Origin: Prorocentrum cordatum
Taxonomy: Eukaryota; Sar; Dinophyceae; Prorocentrales; Prorocentraceae
DNA length: 64,000 nt
Reading direction: 5' to 3'
Assembly (NCBI GenBank): GCA_963575745.1
Contig: CAUYUJ010007446.1
Location: 1,067,204-1,131,203, forward strand
Shown: piece after piece, positions 32,231-43,747 of the stretch
Numbering within the stretch: the stretch's first letter is position 1
Layout of the letters: each line of letters opens with the position of its first letter
Program-made: the position numbers and the translations under genes
Notes under the pieces: model-generated
Database searches by the model: none
Told to the model about the DNA's origin: nothing
What the model saw: only the letters and a program-made list of their open reading frames with translations

Positions 32231-32526
32231 CATGATTTTCTTGATGATTTCGGCTGTGCGGCTGCATGGCTCCGATTCCGTCTCCCGTCCGACTCTGGCT
32301 CCCATCTATCCGTCTCCCGTTCCAGCCCACCCGGAACGAACTTCACCAACGCCGCGGCCTGACCCCTCTCTGGGCCCCGGCCTGCCCGCGCTGCCTTCGT
32401 AGGTGCCGACGGTGCGCGTTCGCTCGCTTGCTTCCTTCTCAGAGCCGGCAGAGCGTGCTGCCCCCCTGCCCCCGCTGCGGGGCCAAGGCTCGGAGATCAG
32501 TGCAAACGTGGGTCAGCCGGAGCGCC

Positions 32527-32597
32527 AGATCTTGCAGGGATCCTGCAGAGCCAGGGCTGCATCCAACCAGGCTTGGGTGCAGGATCCTGCAGGATCT
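32527..32597. repeat. Hairpin of about 20-bp arms (CCTGCAGGATCCTGCA type)
   Basis: The left arm (32,527-32,547) and right arm (32,578-32,597) are reverse complements apart from one mismatch and one extra G. The loop is about 30 nt. Another GCAGGATCCTGCA follows at 32,599-32,611. Confidence 0.8.
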
Positions 32598-33714
32598 CGC
32601 AGGATCCTGCAAAGCCCGACTGACCCGGGTCTGGATTGACCCGGGCCAGTAGATTCCGGACCCTCGGCCTTCTCGCATGCGCCGGTCTCCGCGCTGCTGT
32701 CTGGCGACGTCGGACTGCGACTTCGCCTCGGACATGCCCCAATCCCAGCACTGAATGTGACGACAACAGACTACCGCTTCGCACGGCTCTCTCTATCGCT
32801 CTCTTTCTCCCTCTCTCGCTCTGGGTAGGGGCACACTGCGCTACCTATCCTCGACATTCTCGCACGTGCTGGTCTCGTGGCTGCTGCTGCTGGCGACGTC
32901 GGGTTGCGACTTCGCCTCCGACGTGCCCTGATCCCAACGCTTTAGCTGATGACGCCGGGCTCGTCCTTCGCCGTCCTCTCGCCCCTGATGGCACCCATCG
33001 GAAATTTAGTTGGGATGGCATCGGGCTCCAGGTTCTCCTTCCTCATCGCGCGGCGTGGCGACAGAGATGCCTGCCACCGCTCGCCCTTCTTGCACGACTT
33101 CGGGCTCGATCTCCGCCCGTTCGCACGGGCGGCTCCCATCGTTGTTGCTGATCGTGGCCCACCCGCACGCTTTTCGCAGCACCAGCCCCTGCTGCCAATG
33201 CTTCCTTCGTTCGCGCACGGGCAGCTCCCAGCGCTGCTGATCGTGGCCCACCCGCGATCCTGTTGCAGCACAGGCGCCTTCCTCCACTGCTTGCCTTGCA
33301 GCATTGGTTGGTCCATACGCTGTAGCTGATCATGGCCCTTCGCCCCTCGCATTGCCAGCGTCGGCTGCCACTGCCAGCTCTTCTCGCACGGCACGCCTGG
33401 GGGTTCTGCCCTCCAGCCGCTGCCGCTTCCTGCCTGCATTCTCGCAGCGGCGCCCCGGTGGCTGGCGCTGCTGCTCGCCAGGATGACGAGGGGAAAGGAG
33501 AGGAAGGAGGGCGAGGAGTAGGGGGCGGGACCAGGGGTCGGACGAGGCCGAGGTCCTTGGCGACGGCGGGAGCCTGGCTTCAACATTGCAGCTGATGTCG
33601 CAGGGCCCTACCTTTCCTCATGACAGCTCCTTGGCGCATCGCCACTCTGAAGTTGACGCGCCTGCACACCCGCGCAAGGGGGGTCGCTTGTGCGCGAAAT
33701 GGCTTGAGCGAAAG

Positions 33715-33749
<35 letters not shown>

Positions 33750-33795
33750 GGAGGAGGAGGAGGAGCCAGAGGAACAGGAGGAGCAGGAGGATTGA
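33715..33795. repeat. GAG microsatellite
   Basis: Imperfect (GAG)n of about 75 bp. The sequence from here to 34,540 has short frames only, none recognised. Confidence 0.93.
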
Positions 33796-34559
33796 TTTGG
33801 AGTTTGTGCCCGTTTGAGTTTGTTGGGGGCCTCTCGACGCCCCGTGCGAGGACCTCCTGAGGCCTCCTAAGGTCCCCAGAGGCCCCCCAGACAGTGGAAC
33901 AATTGTGTATACGCTTGCCATCTCAGGGCCATGAGATTGCACAGTGGGCACATCAAACATCAGGTGCCCCACTGAGTTTTCTTATCTCACGATGACCCCA
34001 GGGACCCACAGAAGCCCTGGGGCACCTGCGGACCCTCAAAGATCGACGGAGAGCGTGCCACAATCTTCAACTTTCTGCAGCAAGCAGCAAGAATTCTTAC
34101 CACACGTCTGACGTCTTTCTTGTTCGGGGGTGGACAGAAACCCCACCCTGACACGTCGATCAGTGAATTGTCCGTTTTCGGTTCTCGAGAGGGCGCGCGG
34201 CCGTCGTTTTCCAGGCTTGCGCCCGACATGTTTGGGCCCGAGGTCGTTTTCACTAAACCACGTTTTACTAATAAAAGGGGTTCTGTCCATCCCCGAATTG
34301 TATACACCACTCCAGGGGCCAAGACGGTCTTTGGCAGGGACGGTGGTGATTTCGAGCTATCCAGCTGCCGTCTCCGAGCACCCTGGCCTCCTCGATTCTT
34401 CCATGACAGACGCATCCTACCTCTGCAAAGCTTTCGTCGCACAGAGGGTCATTGGCTCATTTCTCTGAAGAATAAATCATTGGAGCAAGATGTCATGCAA
34501 ATGATAGAGAGAGAGAGAGAGAGAGCGTGATCCACCGCCGCTTTACTGTGGAAAATTTC

Positions 34560-36040
34560 CCCCCCTCTTCCTCCGGAACCCAGGAGTCTCCCCCCCACTT
34601 CGAAAATCCCCCCCCTGCTGAACCCCCCACCCATTCCTCCCGGCAACCCCCCCCCCCTTACCCCTCCCCCCCCCCCTCCAGAAAACGGGCGGGGTTCACT
34701 ACCGGTTCGAACACCCCCCGCCCCCCCCTCCTCCAGAAAACCGAGGGGGGTCACTACCGCGAACGCCCCCCCCCTCCAGAAAACCGGGGGGGTCACTACC
34801 AGTTCGAACCCCCCCCCACACTCACCGCCGGCAAAAGACTCCCGGGCCCCCACCACCGTCCGCACCACATCCCCCACTGCTGTCCCCAGCACCACTGTCC
34901 CACCACCACTGTCCCCACTGTTCCCACCACCGTCCCCACTGTCCCCACCAGTGCCCCCACCACTGTCGCACTGTCCCCACTGTCCCCACCACTGTTCCCA
35001 CCACGGTCCCACACTCCCCACTTTTCCCACGGTCCCCACCACTGTCCCCACTGTCCCACTGTCCCCGCCGCCGTCCAACTGAGCTGTCCCACTGTTCCCA
35101 CCACTGTCCCCACTGTCCCCACCACTGTCCCCACTGTACGTCTGTCCCATTGTCCCATCACCGTCCTTGCCACCGCCCTCACCACTGTCCCCAGCACCAC
35201 TGTCACCACCACTGTCCCACTGTCCCCACCACATTCCCACTGTTCCCTCACCACTGTCCCCACCACCACCGTCCCCACCAGTATCCCACAGTCCCCACCA
35301 CTGTCCCCACTGTTCCCACCATTGTTCCCGCTGTCCCCACCACTGCCCCCACGAGTGTCTCACTGTCCCCACTCTCCCCACCATTGTCCCACCACGGTCC
35401 CACTCTCCCCATTTTCCCACCGTCCCCACCACTGTCCCCACTGTTCCCACCACTGTCCCCACCACTGTCCCCGCCGCTGTCCCACTGTCCCCACCACTGT
35501 CCCCACTGTCCCCACCACTCTCCCCACTGCACTACTGCCCCACCACCGTCCTCACCACATCCTTCACCACCGTCCCCACCACTACGGTCCCCACCACTGT
35601 TCCACTGTCCCCACCACTGTCCCGCTGTCCCCTCGCCACTGTCCCCACCACCACCACCACTGTCCGCCCCCCTGTCCCACTGTCCCCACACCACTGTCCC
35701 TACCATCACCTTCCCCACCACTGTCCCAGTATCCCCACCACTGTCCAACTGTCCCGAGGAGCGGGAATCGTTTGCCGGCGGCGAGGGGGGAGGGGGGGTT
35801 CGAACCGGTAGTGACCCCCCACGGTTTTCGAGGGGGGGGGTTCGAAGCGGTAGTGACCCCACCCCCCTAGTTTTCGAGGGGGAGGGGGAGAAAGGGGGGT
35901 GGGGTTCGAACCGGTAGTGACCCCCCCCTTTTCATGATGGACTGGGGAGGGGGTTCGAACCGGTAGTGACACCCCCCGGTTTTCGAAGGGGGGGGGACGG
36001 GTTGGGAACCCCCAGTGACCCCCCCAGTTTTCCGCCAGCA
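34560..36040. repeat. C-rich minisatellite between inverted arms
   Basis: The core (about 34,845-35,750) is a degenerate 12-15 bp repeat of CCCCACCACTGT. Left arm: GAAAACCGGGGGGGTCACTA words with GGTTCGAA and CGCCGGCAAAAGACTCCCGG (34,826-34,845). Right arm: the reverse complements, GGTTCGAACCGGTAGTGACC repeated four times between 35,795 and 35,975, plus TCGTTTGCCGGCG. The 447-codon plus frame is an artefact of the repeat. A (GA)n tract lies at 34,505-34,526. Confidence 0.88.
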
Positions 36041-36399
36041 GCGGTAGAACACGCTCTTTCAAATGATACGATCTCAGATTTCCACACGGGCTGGAGAAAC
36101 GAGGGCCACTAGTCTACTTTGGAAATCCTGATTCGCATCCTAAGCCAATCCTATCATGACATCATTCTCGTCCTGAACAAATCCAAATTTCAATCCCCGC
36201 CCTCCGCGGCGCCGCGTCTTGGCCAAGAAGAGTAGGCCAAAGCCTCGCCCCCCCAGCGCGCGCGGGCGGCGCGAGGCGTTCCTGGTTTCCTTCGGGGCCG
36301 GCGACTCTGAGGCCTGCGCCAGGGGGGGAGGAGAGGTGGGGAGAGCGGAGGGCCTTCCTCCTCAAGAGCCTCCTCATTTTCCTCCCTCTCTATAATGTA

Positions 36400-37430
36400 T
36401 ATACTTATTCATACATGTATATATATATATGTAGGAATAAATGAATATGTATGTGTATATATATATATATAGACATACATATGTAAATGAGCACCTCTGC
36501 ACATAGAGAACGGATATGACTAGACTTGGGCCCCAACGGGCTGGCTGTGTCTGGAGCGCCCCTGGAGGGCCCAAGACGGCTCGGGAGGGCTCCAAGAGGG
36601 CCCCACGACCGGCCAAGAGAGCTCCAAGAGGTCTTCCAGACGGCCCAAGAGGGCCCCGAGTCGCTGAGCGATCGGTCTAAGACGCTGCAGGTAGCCGCGG
36701 CCCACGAGGCCTCCAAGACGCCCGAAGAGGCCTTCAAGAGCCCTCCCAAGAGAGCTCCAGTAGGCAAAGATCGTCCCACTCCCACTAGGAAATACCTTGT
36801 TCGCATATGCGACATTTCGGCCTTCAAGACGCCCACGACGCTTCCAAGACGCCCCAAGAGGCTTCCGAGAACATCCCACGGCGGCCCAAGAGGCCTCGAA
36901 GGGGGCTCCGCCACGCCCCAAGAGGGCTCCAAGACGGCCCAAGAAGCGCCCAAGACAGGCCAAGAGAACCCTGAGAGGGCCCAAGGGTCCAAGAGGGGGA
37001 ACTCAAGTTTAGATTTCGAGCCCTCCGACCCACAGGGGCCCACGAGACCGCCAGCAGGCCCCTAAGACGGGTTCCAGAGGGAGAACTCAAATTGAGATTT
37101 CGAGCCCTCCGCCCCGCAGGAGCCCACGAGATCGCCAGCAGGCCCCCGAGGTGCCCCGAGAGGCTCCCAAGCGGCCCAAAAGAGTCCCAAAAGAGGCCCC
37201 CACAGGGCCCCGTACAGCCCCCAAGAGACTCCAAGAGGCTTCTGGACCGGACCCAGTAGCTTTGACCTCGAAACTCACAAACGACCGCGCGCCACAGCCA
37301 TCGCAATCCGATCATACACCGAACCGACGAGCCAATTAGTACGGCGACGGTCAGACAGCCAATGGACATGCGCACATATGATACTTGAACACATGTAAAT
37401 ACATCTACATATGTATATACAAACACACAC

Positions 37431-37475
<45 letters not shown>

Positions 37476-38036
37476 AGTGGCCTTCGGCCAGTGCCGCCGA
37501 TCCGGGGCGCTCCGACTGATGTGATCCTTCTTCGCCCTCGCCCCTCCTCTCTTTTTCCCTCCCCTCCTCTCACTCAGCATTTATCCAGTGGCCGTCGGCC
37601 TATCCCGCCACCGTGCGTGGGTGGTGGGTCAGAGGCCTCATGGATGCTGGTTGGGATCTCGTGGTTGGCTGGGACTTCTGGGGGCCTCTTGGGCGCCTCT
37701 TGGGGCTTCTTGGGGGCCTCTTGGGCCTCTTGGGGCCACTAGAGGGCCTCTTGGGGGTCTCTTGGGAGCCTCTTGGGGCTTCTTGGGGGCCTCTTCTGCC
37801 TCGCCTCCTCGGAGCCTCTTGGTGCGGGAGGGGTGGTACTCGAGTTCGGAACCCCCTCGGAGGCCACGATCCTTGTGAGGGGTGTCAAAAAACGCATCCG
37901 CCGGAAACTCGCACCCCCCCCCACCCCCCCCACCCCCCTTCCCCGGCAGAGCCACCCCGGCAACCCCCCCAGAGGCTGAGGCTCAGCCTCGAGGCTGTAG
38001 CTGAGACTCCTTGAAACTCACACGCCGGATCGGCGG

Positions 38037-38098
<62 letters not shown>

Positions 38099-38600
38099 GT
38101 GTGTGTGTGTAAATGTAGGTGTGTGCGTATGTTCATCTACCCGAAATGCGGCCCTGGGGATTCCGAGGCCAAAGACCAACCACGGTTGCATATGAAAGGC
38201 CTTTGTTCCCCAGAACCTCCTCGGGGCGTCCCCAGAGCCTCCCCAGAGCCTCCCCGAAGCCCCCAGGACTCACCGTAGAAGTTCTGGACGTCCCAGATGG
38301 CTTGCAGACTGCTCCAGGACGGCCGAAGACGTCCTCAAGACGGCCCAAAAGGCCCCCAAGACGGCTCCAAGAGAACCGCCCAGGGCCCCGAGCTACTAAA
38401 GTCATCCCATTCCCGTGGTGAAGAGCATATGTTTAGAATGTTCACTTGTTTGTCCTACCAGCATCCCAGGCGGCTCAAAGAGGCCTCCAAGTCCGTCCCA
38501 AGGCTGCCGAAAAGGCCCCCGAGTGGGCCCCAAGGAACCCCAAATGGCCCCAAGACGGCCCAATAGTCGCCCAAGACGGCCCTGGAGTTGTATGCATGCT
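36400..38600. repeat. Composite repeat cluster: GGCCTCTTGGGG words plus TA microsatellites
   Basis: Reverse-orientation clusters (CCAAGAGGGCCCCAAG words) occupy 36,530-37,250 and 38,220-38,590. A forward cluster lies at 37,670-37,830. (TA)n tracts lie at 36,415-36,475, 37,430-37,472 and 38,035-38,087. GCATATG-containing segments at about 36,800 and 38,427 are related to each other. Frames up to about 250 codons follow the repeats. No gene is recognised. Confidence 0.8.
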
Positions 38601-39189
38601 GGCTTTGTACGTATGCTTATGTTCCTTTCTGGTTTTGCTCGGCTGCGTTGATCCGCTGCTGGTAGTGCTGGTTGACCATGTGTAGCTTTCGTGTTTCACG
38701 TGCCATGATGTCATGTGCTGCTTCCATTTGGTCAGCAGGTTGCTATCAGTTTGTTGTAGTCGTTGTGCTGCCTGTACTGCGTACTGTGCTGCCTTGACCT
38801 CTCTGTCGAAGGATCCTGGCGCGCGTTCGCTCTGTATGATGTAAGAGGCGTAAGGTGCTTCGTGGTTCTCATGTTTCTGGGCTGAGCCTTGCTCCAGGGA
38901 GTGTACTTTGTGTTATGTTATCAATGTGTATGGTCTGCTTGTTGCATTTGGTAGTGTTGATGTAGTTGCTGGATCGTGTGCTGAGTGCCTTATTCGGTGG
39001 TTCTTTCAGCTTGACACACTGTAGAGTCACACTGTTCGCTTGCGCTGTGTCGCGGTTGGTTTCCTCGTTGCCTTTATTGTCCCCATACTTATTGTCAAAT
39101 TGTTGCTACGGTATCATCCGTCTTCGAGTGTGAAGCAAGGCGTGGTTTGTGAGCAGTAACGAGGTAGTAGTTTTTAGCCTGAAGGTTCT

Positions 39190-39620
39190 AGAGTTGTGCG
39201 TGCTGTTGCACCGCTTGCTCCGTGATGCTCGCCGTGTGATAATAGATGTGCTCGTTCTGTAGGGTGACCTGGCCTCTGTAGCGTAGTGTTGTTTCTTCTT
39301 GTAGTGTTGTTTTCGTATCTGCATGTGGTCGTAGGACTGCGTGTCGAAGTGCTTGGTTGTGTTCTCTGGCCTCGTCGTTATTGGTGAATCGGGGGCCGCT
39401 GGCTTCTTGTAGCTGCTGTATGGTGTCGTATGCCGTTCGCAGTCGTGCCAGTGAGCCGTCTTCATGGGTCGTCGTCTTGTCTTGTTGAGCTGCTCTGAGC
39501 TCTCCAATTGTCCAGTCGTTGTGTCGTAGGCTGTTTGTGATAGTGCCTTCAGTCGGTGCATCTCGTGGTCGGTTCCCGCATCTTGCTTGGTGGGTGTGGT
39601 CGTCTTGAGTGGGTCAAGTG
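39190..39620 (-). pseudogene. Relic frame, Gln-rich and coiled-coil-like
   Basis: About 144 codons are open without an ATG in the same phase as the upstream relic. They include HNDWTIGELRAAQQDKTTT, SLARLRTAYDTIQQLQEASG and NEHIYYHTASITEQAVQQH. The charge pattern and Gln content suggest a helical or coiled-coil region. The phase ends at a TAG near 39,188. Since it follows the preceding relic in the same phase with only stops between, both are probably one protein decayed by nonsense changes. Confidence 0.4.
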
Positions 39621-39670
39621 GCGGACGCTCTACTGGATAATTGCCGAGCTGTATGTCTTGTGCTCGTGAG

Positions 39671-40135
39671 TCAGAACCGGTTGTGTGTTGTCTGTTGCTG
39701 GGAAGTTCCCTCTCGTGGTTGGCGCAGGATTTTTGTCTTTGGGCTGTCTGATCTACTGAAGCTTCTCAGCGTCTGGCTGTTGGTCAAGAAGTTGCCTTTG
39801 ATGACGGCTATCCGTTGTCGAAGTTGGTGTGCATGTTGGACAGCGCTTTCGATTGCCATTACCCCTGTAGCAATTCTGCGGAGTTCGTCTGCTTTTGTCG
39901 TATGCCAGGCTCTGGCCTGAATTGGTGTAGTTCCTGGCTTGTCGTTGTGTAGTACGTCGATTTGGTACGTTTCTGTTATGTCGACAGTGAGCCTTTGGTT
40001 TTCCCGAATCGTGTATGCCACGTGGTCGGAGGTGGCTCCGAAGTCTGGTTGTGGTACGAAGTCGCTGCTTCTCGCCGTGGGAGCTAACGGTTGTTGTGGT
40101 TTGTGTATTGGTGTAGTCGGTCGTGGCGGGCGCGG
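39671..40135 (-). pseudogene. Relic frame with VAYTIRENQRLTVDITETYQ
   Basis: The phase is open from at least 40,135 to a TGA at 39,671-39,673. It reads HKPQQPLAPTARSSDF, then HVAYTIRENQRLTVDITE, then RAWHTTKADELRRIATGV and QHAHQLRQRIAVIKGNF. This looks like ordinary soluble protein and not repeat sequence. I do not recognise the family. The ATG at 40,021 is internal, because plausible coding sequence continues upstream. The same phase resumes after the stop with another short run before a second TGA. Confidence 0.4.
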
Positions 40136-40319
40136 TGCGTGTGGTTTTTGGTTCCCAGAATGGTGGTTCTCTGACTGGCTGGTGGTATGTGTCGTCGTAT
40201 TGCTGCTGGAATGGTTGCCGTGATGGCGTAGGGTACGTTAGTCTTTGGTGTGTTTGGTGGGTGTATCCCGTGTGGTCGATTGGTTGCCAGGTGTGTTCCT
40301 TTTCTTAGTTGGTGTTTGT

Positions 40320-40500
40320 GTTGTTGTTTGTTGTCGTTGTTGATGTTGTTGTTGTTGACGTTATCGTTGTTGTCGTTGCTGGTGCTGTTGTTGTGTTGTT
40401 GATGCTGGTGATGTCGTTGCTGTTGGTGTTGTTGTAGTAGTAATGGTTGTTGCTGTTGCTGTTGTTGTTTGTGTTGTTGTTGTGGTTGGTGTGTTGATGC
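40320..40500. repeat. TTG/GTT microsatellite
   Basis: Imperfect (TTG)n with TTGTTGATGC interruptions, giving Asn/Thr/Gln-rich frames on the minus strand at the upstream end of the A/C-rich relic. Confidence 0.88.
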
Positions 40501-40849
40501 TGGTGTTTCCCTTTTACCTTCTTGCGTGTGGTGCCTGTGCGTCGCTGCACAATGTGTCGGCCAAATGCCTCGGTGGTTGTTGCGCACTGGCGCTGGCCGA
40601 GCAGAAGTCGAACTGTGTGAAGCTGCTGCTGAAAATGTTGGTCATGTAGGGTGCGCGCAGATGCTACATGTAAAAGTGTACGTGCTGCTGCACGCTGTTC
40701 CCACTCGACGGTGCCAGGCAGGATTTGAAGTCGACGGAATCTTTGTGATATTGTGTGCAAGATGCTGCAGTGTAGAAGCTGGGTGGAGGTTGCTTGGCCA
40801 GCATGGCCGTGCAAGTGGTGCTTGTGCTGTCGTGCGTAGCCGTTGACAA

Positions 40850-42410
40850 AGACGTGGTGGTGCTAAATTGTGGTGCAGCGTGACGCGAGGGCGGGATTCA
40901 ACAGGTACGAGTGTAAGAGTGAAGGGGTAGAAGTAAGATGTCAGGGTATGGGACGAACATATGTAATAGGTGCGGATGGGGATCTCTGTTTCGCGTTGCC
41001 GCTCGTCCGGCGCACTGCCACTGACGCGCATCAATCGCTTGGCGGTTCGTGGCTCCCTCCTCCTCCTCCTCCTCCTTCTCCTCCTTCTCCTCCTCCTCTT
41101 CCTCCTCCTCCTCTTCGAATCAGCAAATAGGACCTCGAGGGAAAGTGATAATGAGGCTTTTCGCCGTTCTCTGCCTCTCGCAACCCTTTCTTGGCACAGG
41201 GTCAGCCACACAAATTCGCGGGCGATGGGGATGGAAGCGGGGGGGGAGGCATTCAGGAGAGGGAGAGGAAAGGACATACAGGAGAGACACAGTGTGGCGA
41301 TTCGGTGATTTCATGTCGATTCCCGTGCCGAGTGTGCACATGTCTCTAGTTTTTGGCACTGTTGAACAGTATTCGATTCTTGCAGGCCTAAAGCCGCAGA
41401 TGGTGAGCATTCGAAATTCGAGCCCGTCGGGTTGGAATGAGACTTCCTGAGGGTCAGGACTTCAGCGAGCGCAACATGCCAGATGCATGGCTGGATTCCC
41501 AGTCACGGGCTCCAGCGCCCCTTTATCTCGAAGTAGGCGCACCGCTCCGTCAGGACGATGGAAGGGGGCGCACCCCGCAACATTATTCTATATCCTCCTC
41601 CCTCCATTTCCGCTCCTCTCCCAAGCCTCTTGGATGGTTCGCGTACGCTTCACGTCACATCGTTATTATTTCCCTTGTCTGTGCTCCTCCTCCGATACCT
41701 TATTTGCGCCCTTGTGATGCGCAGTTGCGTAACGTGCATGCACTTCCCCAGGATTCCCAGGGATGTCCCCACGGCTTCCAGAGCGCCGCTCGAGGGGCCC
41801 AGGGGGCCGCCGGGGCCCAAGACTGCGCGAGAAGCCGAGGACACACAGGGGGCAGGAGCAGCACAATCGCACCGCATGGCAAGAAACATCATACGTTTCA
41901 TCTGTGTGCGTAGGTTTCTTTGACTTGCGTTCGGCGTGGAAGGTGGCACACATTTCGAAGGAACTGCAAATGGCAAGACACCCTTAGTTTCTTAGGCCTC
42001 GGTGCGTTTGGTTTCTTGTTGTGAACTTGCTTTACGTTAGCGATCAAGAAACCTCTCGGGTCAGGTTAATCCTCTGGTATCTTCGTTTGCAGCCGCAGTT
42101 CAAGAAACCAATCCCTGGACCAAGAAACCTCTGGATTTCAGGGCTGGGTTGCATAAGAGGGTTTCCTGTGGATTAGCACCCACTGTACTTGGCAAAACAA
42201 TTTTCGCCAGAACTTTTGATAACATTGGCACTGCTTCAAAATCTCTGAACACTTGCCCCCCCCCCTCCCCCCGCCCCCTGCAGGACGCGGAGGGCGCCCT
42301 TGTGCACATTATGGCCGCCTGCCGGGGGGGAGGGGGGGGGGAGCGCTCCGCTCCGGGCGGCGCGCGCGCGCGCCCCTCCGCTCTGTCTGGTCGTCCGTCG
42401 GCACGATCGA
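40850..42410. other. No gene recognised; CTC tract at 41,058-41,116
   Basis: Short unrelated frames, a (CTC)n microsatellite, and CAAGAAACC words at 42,047, 42,102 and 42,121. A C/G-rich patch lies at 42,258-42,380. No RNA gene or element motif was recognised. Confidence 0.45.
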
Positions 42411-42413
42411 AGT

Positions 42414-43695
42414 AGGTACGGAAAGTCTGGGCACGAAGATCGACGGCCCCTCGGGTCCTGGAGCCGGATTTGTTCACAACGGAGGGGATCGTGTAGGTTC
42501 GGGCCCTGGGGCCCTCACAGATCGCTCCAGCTCCAAGATGACGCAGAGAAATGGTGTACGGAGCTCCAGGCGTGATTGTTTACGATGTTATTTTTTCTGC
42601 AACGCCGAGGGGCAGCACCTATTCATGTTGCCCGGAACTCGTTGTCAGTGTCGCCGCGGACGCTGTCCATTTGAAGCAGAAGACCCATTGCCCAACAGCG
42701 GCCGTTGTCGGTTTTGGAAAACATTTGCCGTTGGGTATCGTGCCAAGTGTTTCCGTTGTCATTTCGGGCGTCCAGGACAAGCGGGGGAGACAGAGAAGGG
42801 CCAGCGGGAGGGTGTATCACCCACCCTCCCGTCTATTTGGGTTCAATCTACCCTCATTCCGGGGACGCACGTAAAGCTTTTCTTGGGTACTGCACCAGTC
42901 GGCCACTCGGATGGTGTATGTCTTTTGTGGTTCACACGGAAGCATGCCTCGTGGGAATCAGATCAGGGGGGCCAGGGTATTTGTACAAGACACACACACA
43001 CACACAGAAACGCGCACATGTACACACACACACACGCACATGGCCAGCGGGGTTTCTGGAGTCCCAGCTGAAATTGTGCACGCACCGCGACGACCGGCCG
43101 CAGGTCGCCGCCCACATTGTTGAACGCTTTCGCTTCCAGGGGTCGCTGCAATCTCTAATCAGCGCGCTGGAGTGCGTGGACGTCACGGCCCCCCTCCCCC
43201 CTTCCAGGCGCGCTGGGAGTGAGTCGACTGATAGAGTATGGCTCACCACGTCTTTACAACGTTTTCTGCAACCTTGCCTCAGGAGCACGGTGTCGAGATT
43301 CGCGGGTTCAGCTGTTTCGAAGATTTTGCGCAATATGTGTGGTAAACGAGCCGACTTCGACGTCGGCGTCAGCTTCCGACGCGGGGGCTGGAACTTGCAG
43401 TCATTGTCGAGCCTTCATGGGTAGGAAGGTCGGGTCCGAGGTGCAGTTATCTTTTCCCTGCACAGCGTCCGCACGAGCAGATCTGCGGAGAGTGGCAGGA
43501 AATCCGCCATTGTCGTATCTTCGTAGGGTTCGCACGTGCAGGCAGCATGGGGATACACATGATAGGAACATCACTGAATGTTATATCACCGCAGTTTTGT
43601 GGTTCAACTGCTTGGGAAGGCGTAGCCACAGCCTCACGTCCTAACGCGTGAGGCGCCGAACGTCTGACAGATCGCAATCTTGACTCGCACTGCAA
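42414..43695. repeat. Dispersed ~1.3-kb repeat, copy A (order Y-X)
   Basis: Segment Y (42,414-43,065) and segment X (43,070-43,695) both match 46,890-48,215, but in the opposite order. Shared Y words include GGAGCTCCAGGCGTGATTGT, GTCGGTTTTG and a (CA)n end. Shared X words include CGAAGATTTTGCGCAATATG and GACGCGGGGGCTGGA. Small frames in both copies are not conserved between them, which argues against coding. Confidence 0.85.
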
Positions 43696-43747
43696 AAAAC
43701 GGACTGTATCTTCATTCGGCGCGACCGGTTTCCCATTCACATTTCCG

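Larger units (their letters stand above)
31620..33600. repeat. Degenerate dispersed repeats built on CTGGCGACGTCGGGCTGCGAC
   Basis: Copies of a word like CTGGCGACGTCGGGCTGCAA with CTTCGCCTCGGA(T/C)ATGCCC lie near 31,743, 32,700 and 32,890. Looser copies lie near 31,650 and 33,100. Between them are TTCTCGCACGG and TTGCTGATCGTGGCCC words. Frames on both strands are open across them but lack motifs. Confidence 0.6.
38650..40850 (-). mobile_element. A/C-rich (coding-strand) relic of an unidentified retroelement-like protein
   Basis: The plus strand is strongly G/T-rich here, so minus-strand frames are A/C-rich and encode Gln/Thr/His/Asn-rich protein. Long uninterrupted phases lie at 40,135-39,671 and 39,620-39,190 with few stops. 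The bias matches the blocks at 26.7-29.7, 55.7-57.4, 59.6-60.6 and 63.0-64.0 kb. No RT, integrase or protease motif was found. Assignment to a retroelement is an inference from the shared composition, since the 63-64 kb block is Gag-like. Confidence 0.45.

Noticed and set aside
33942-33974. Short hairpin CAGTGGGCAC/GTGCCCCACTG
   Set aside because: Only about 10 pairs with a bulge; arms this short are common by chance and no neighbouring gene or T-run supports a terminator role.
34527-35870. 447-codon plus-strand frame rich in CPHHCP
   Set aside because: Pure product of the CCCCACCACTGT minisatellite; the Cys-His pattern is not a zinc-finger array but a reading of the repeat.
35795-35975. Repeated GGTTCGAACC resembling tRNA B-boxes
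   Set aside because: It is part of the inverted-arm repeat, lies beside poly-G/poly-C, and no tRNA cloverleaf can be drawn.
37430-37472. TATATA tract as a promoter TATA box
   Set aside because: It is a (TA)n microsatellite with no gene downstream; dinoflagellate promoters usually lack a TATA box.
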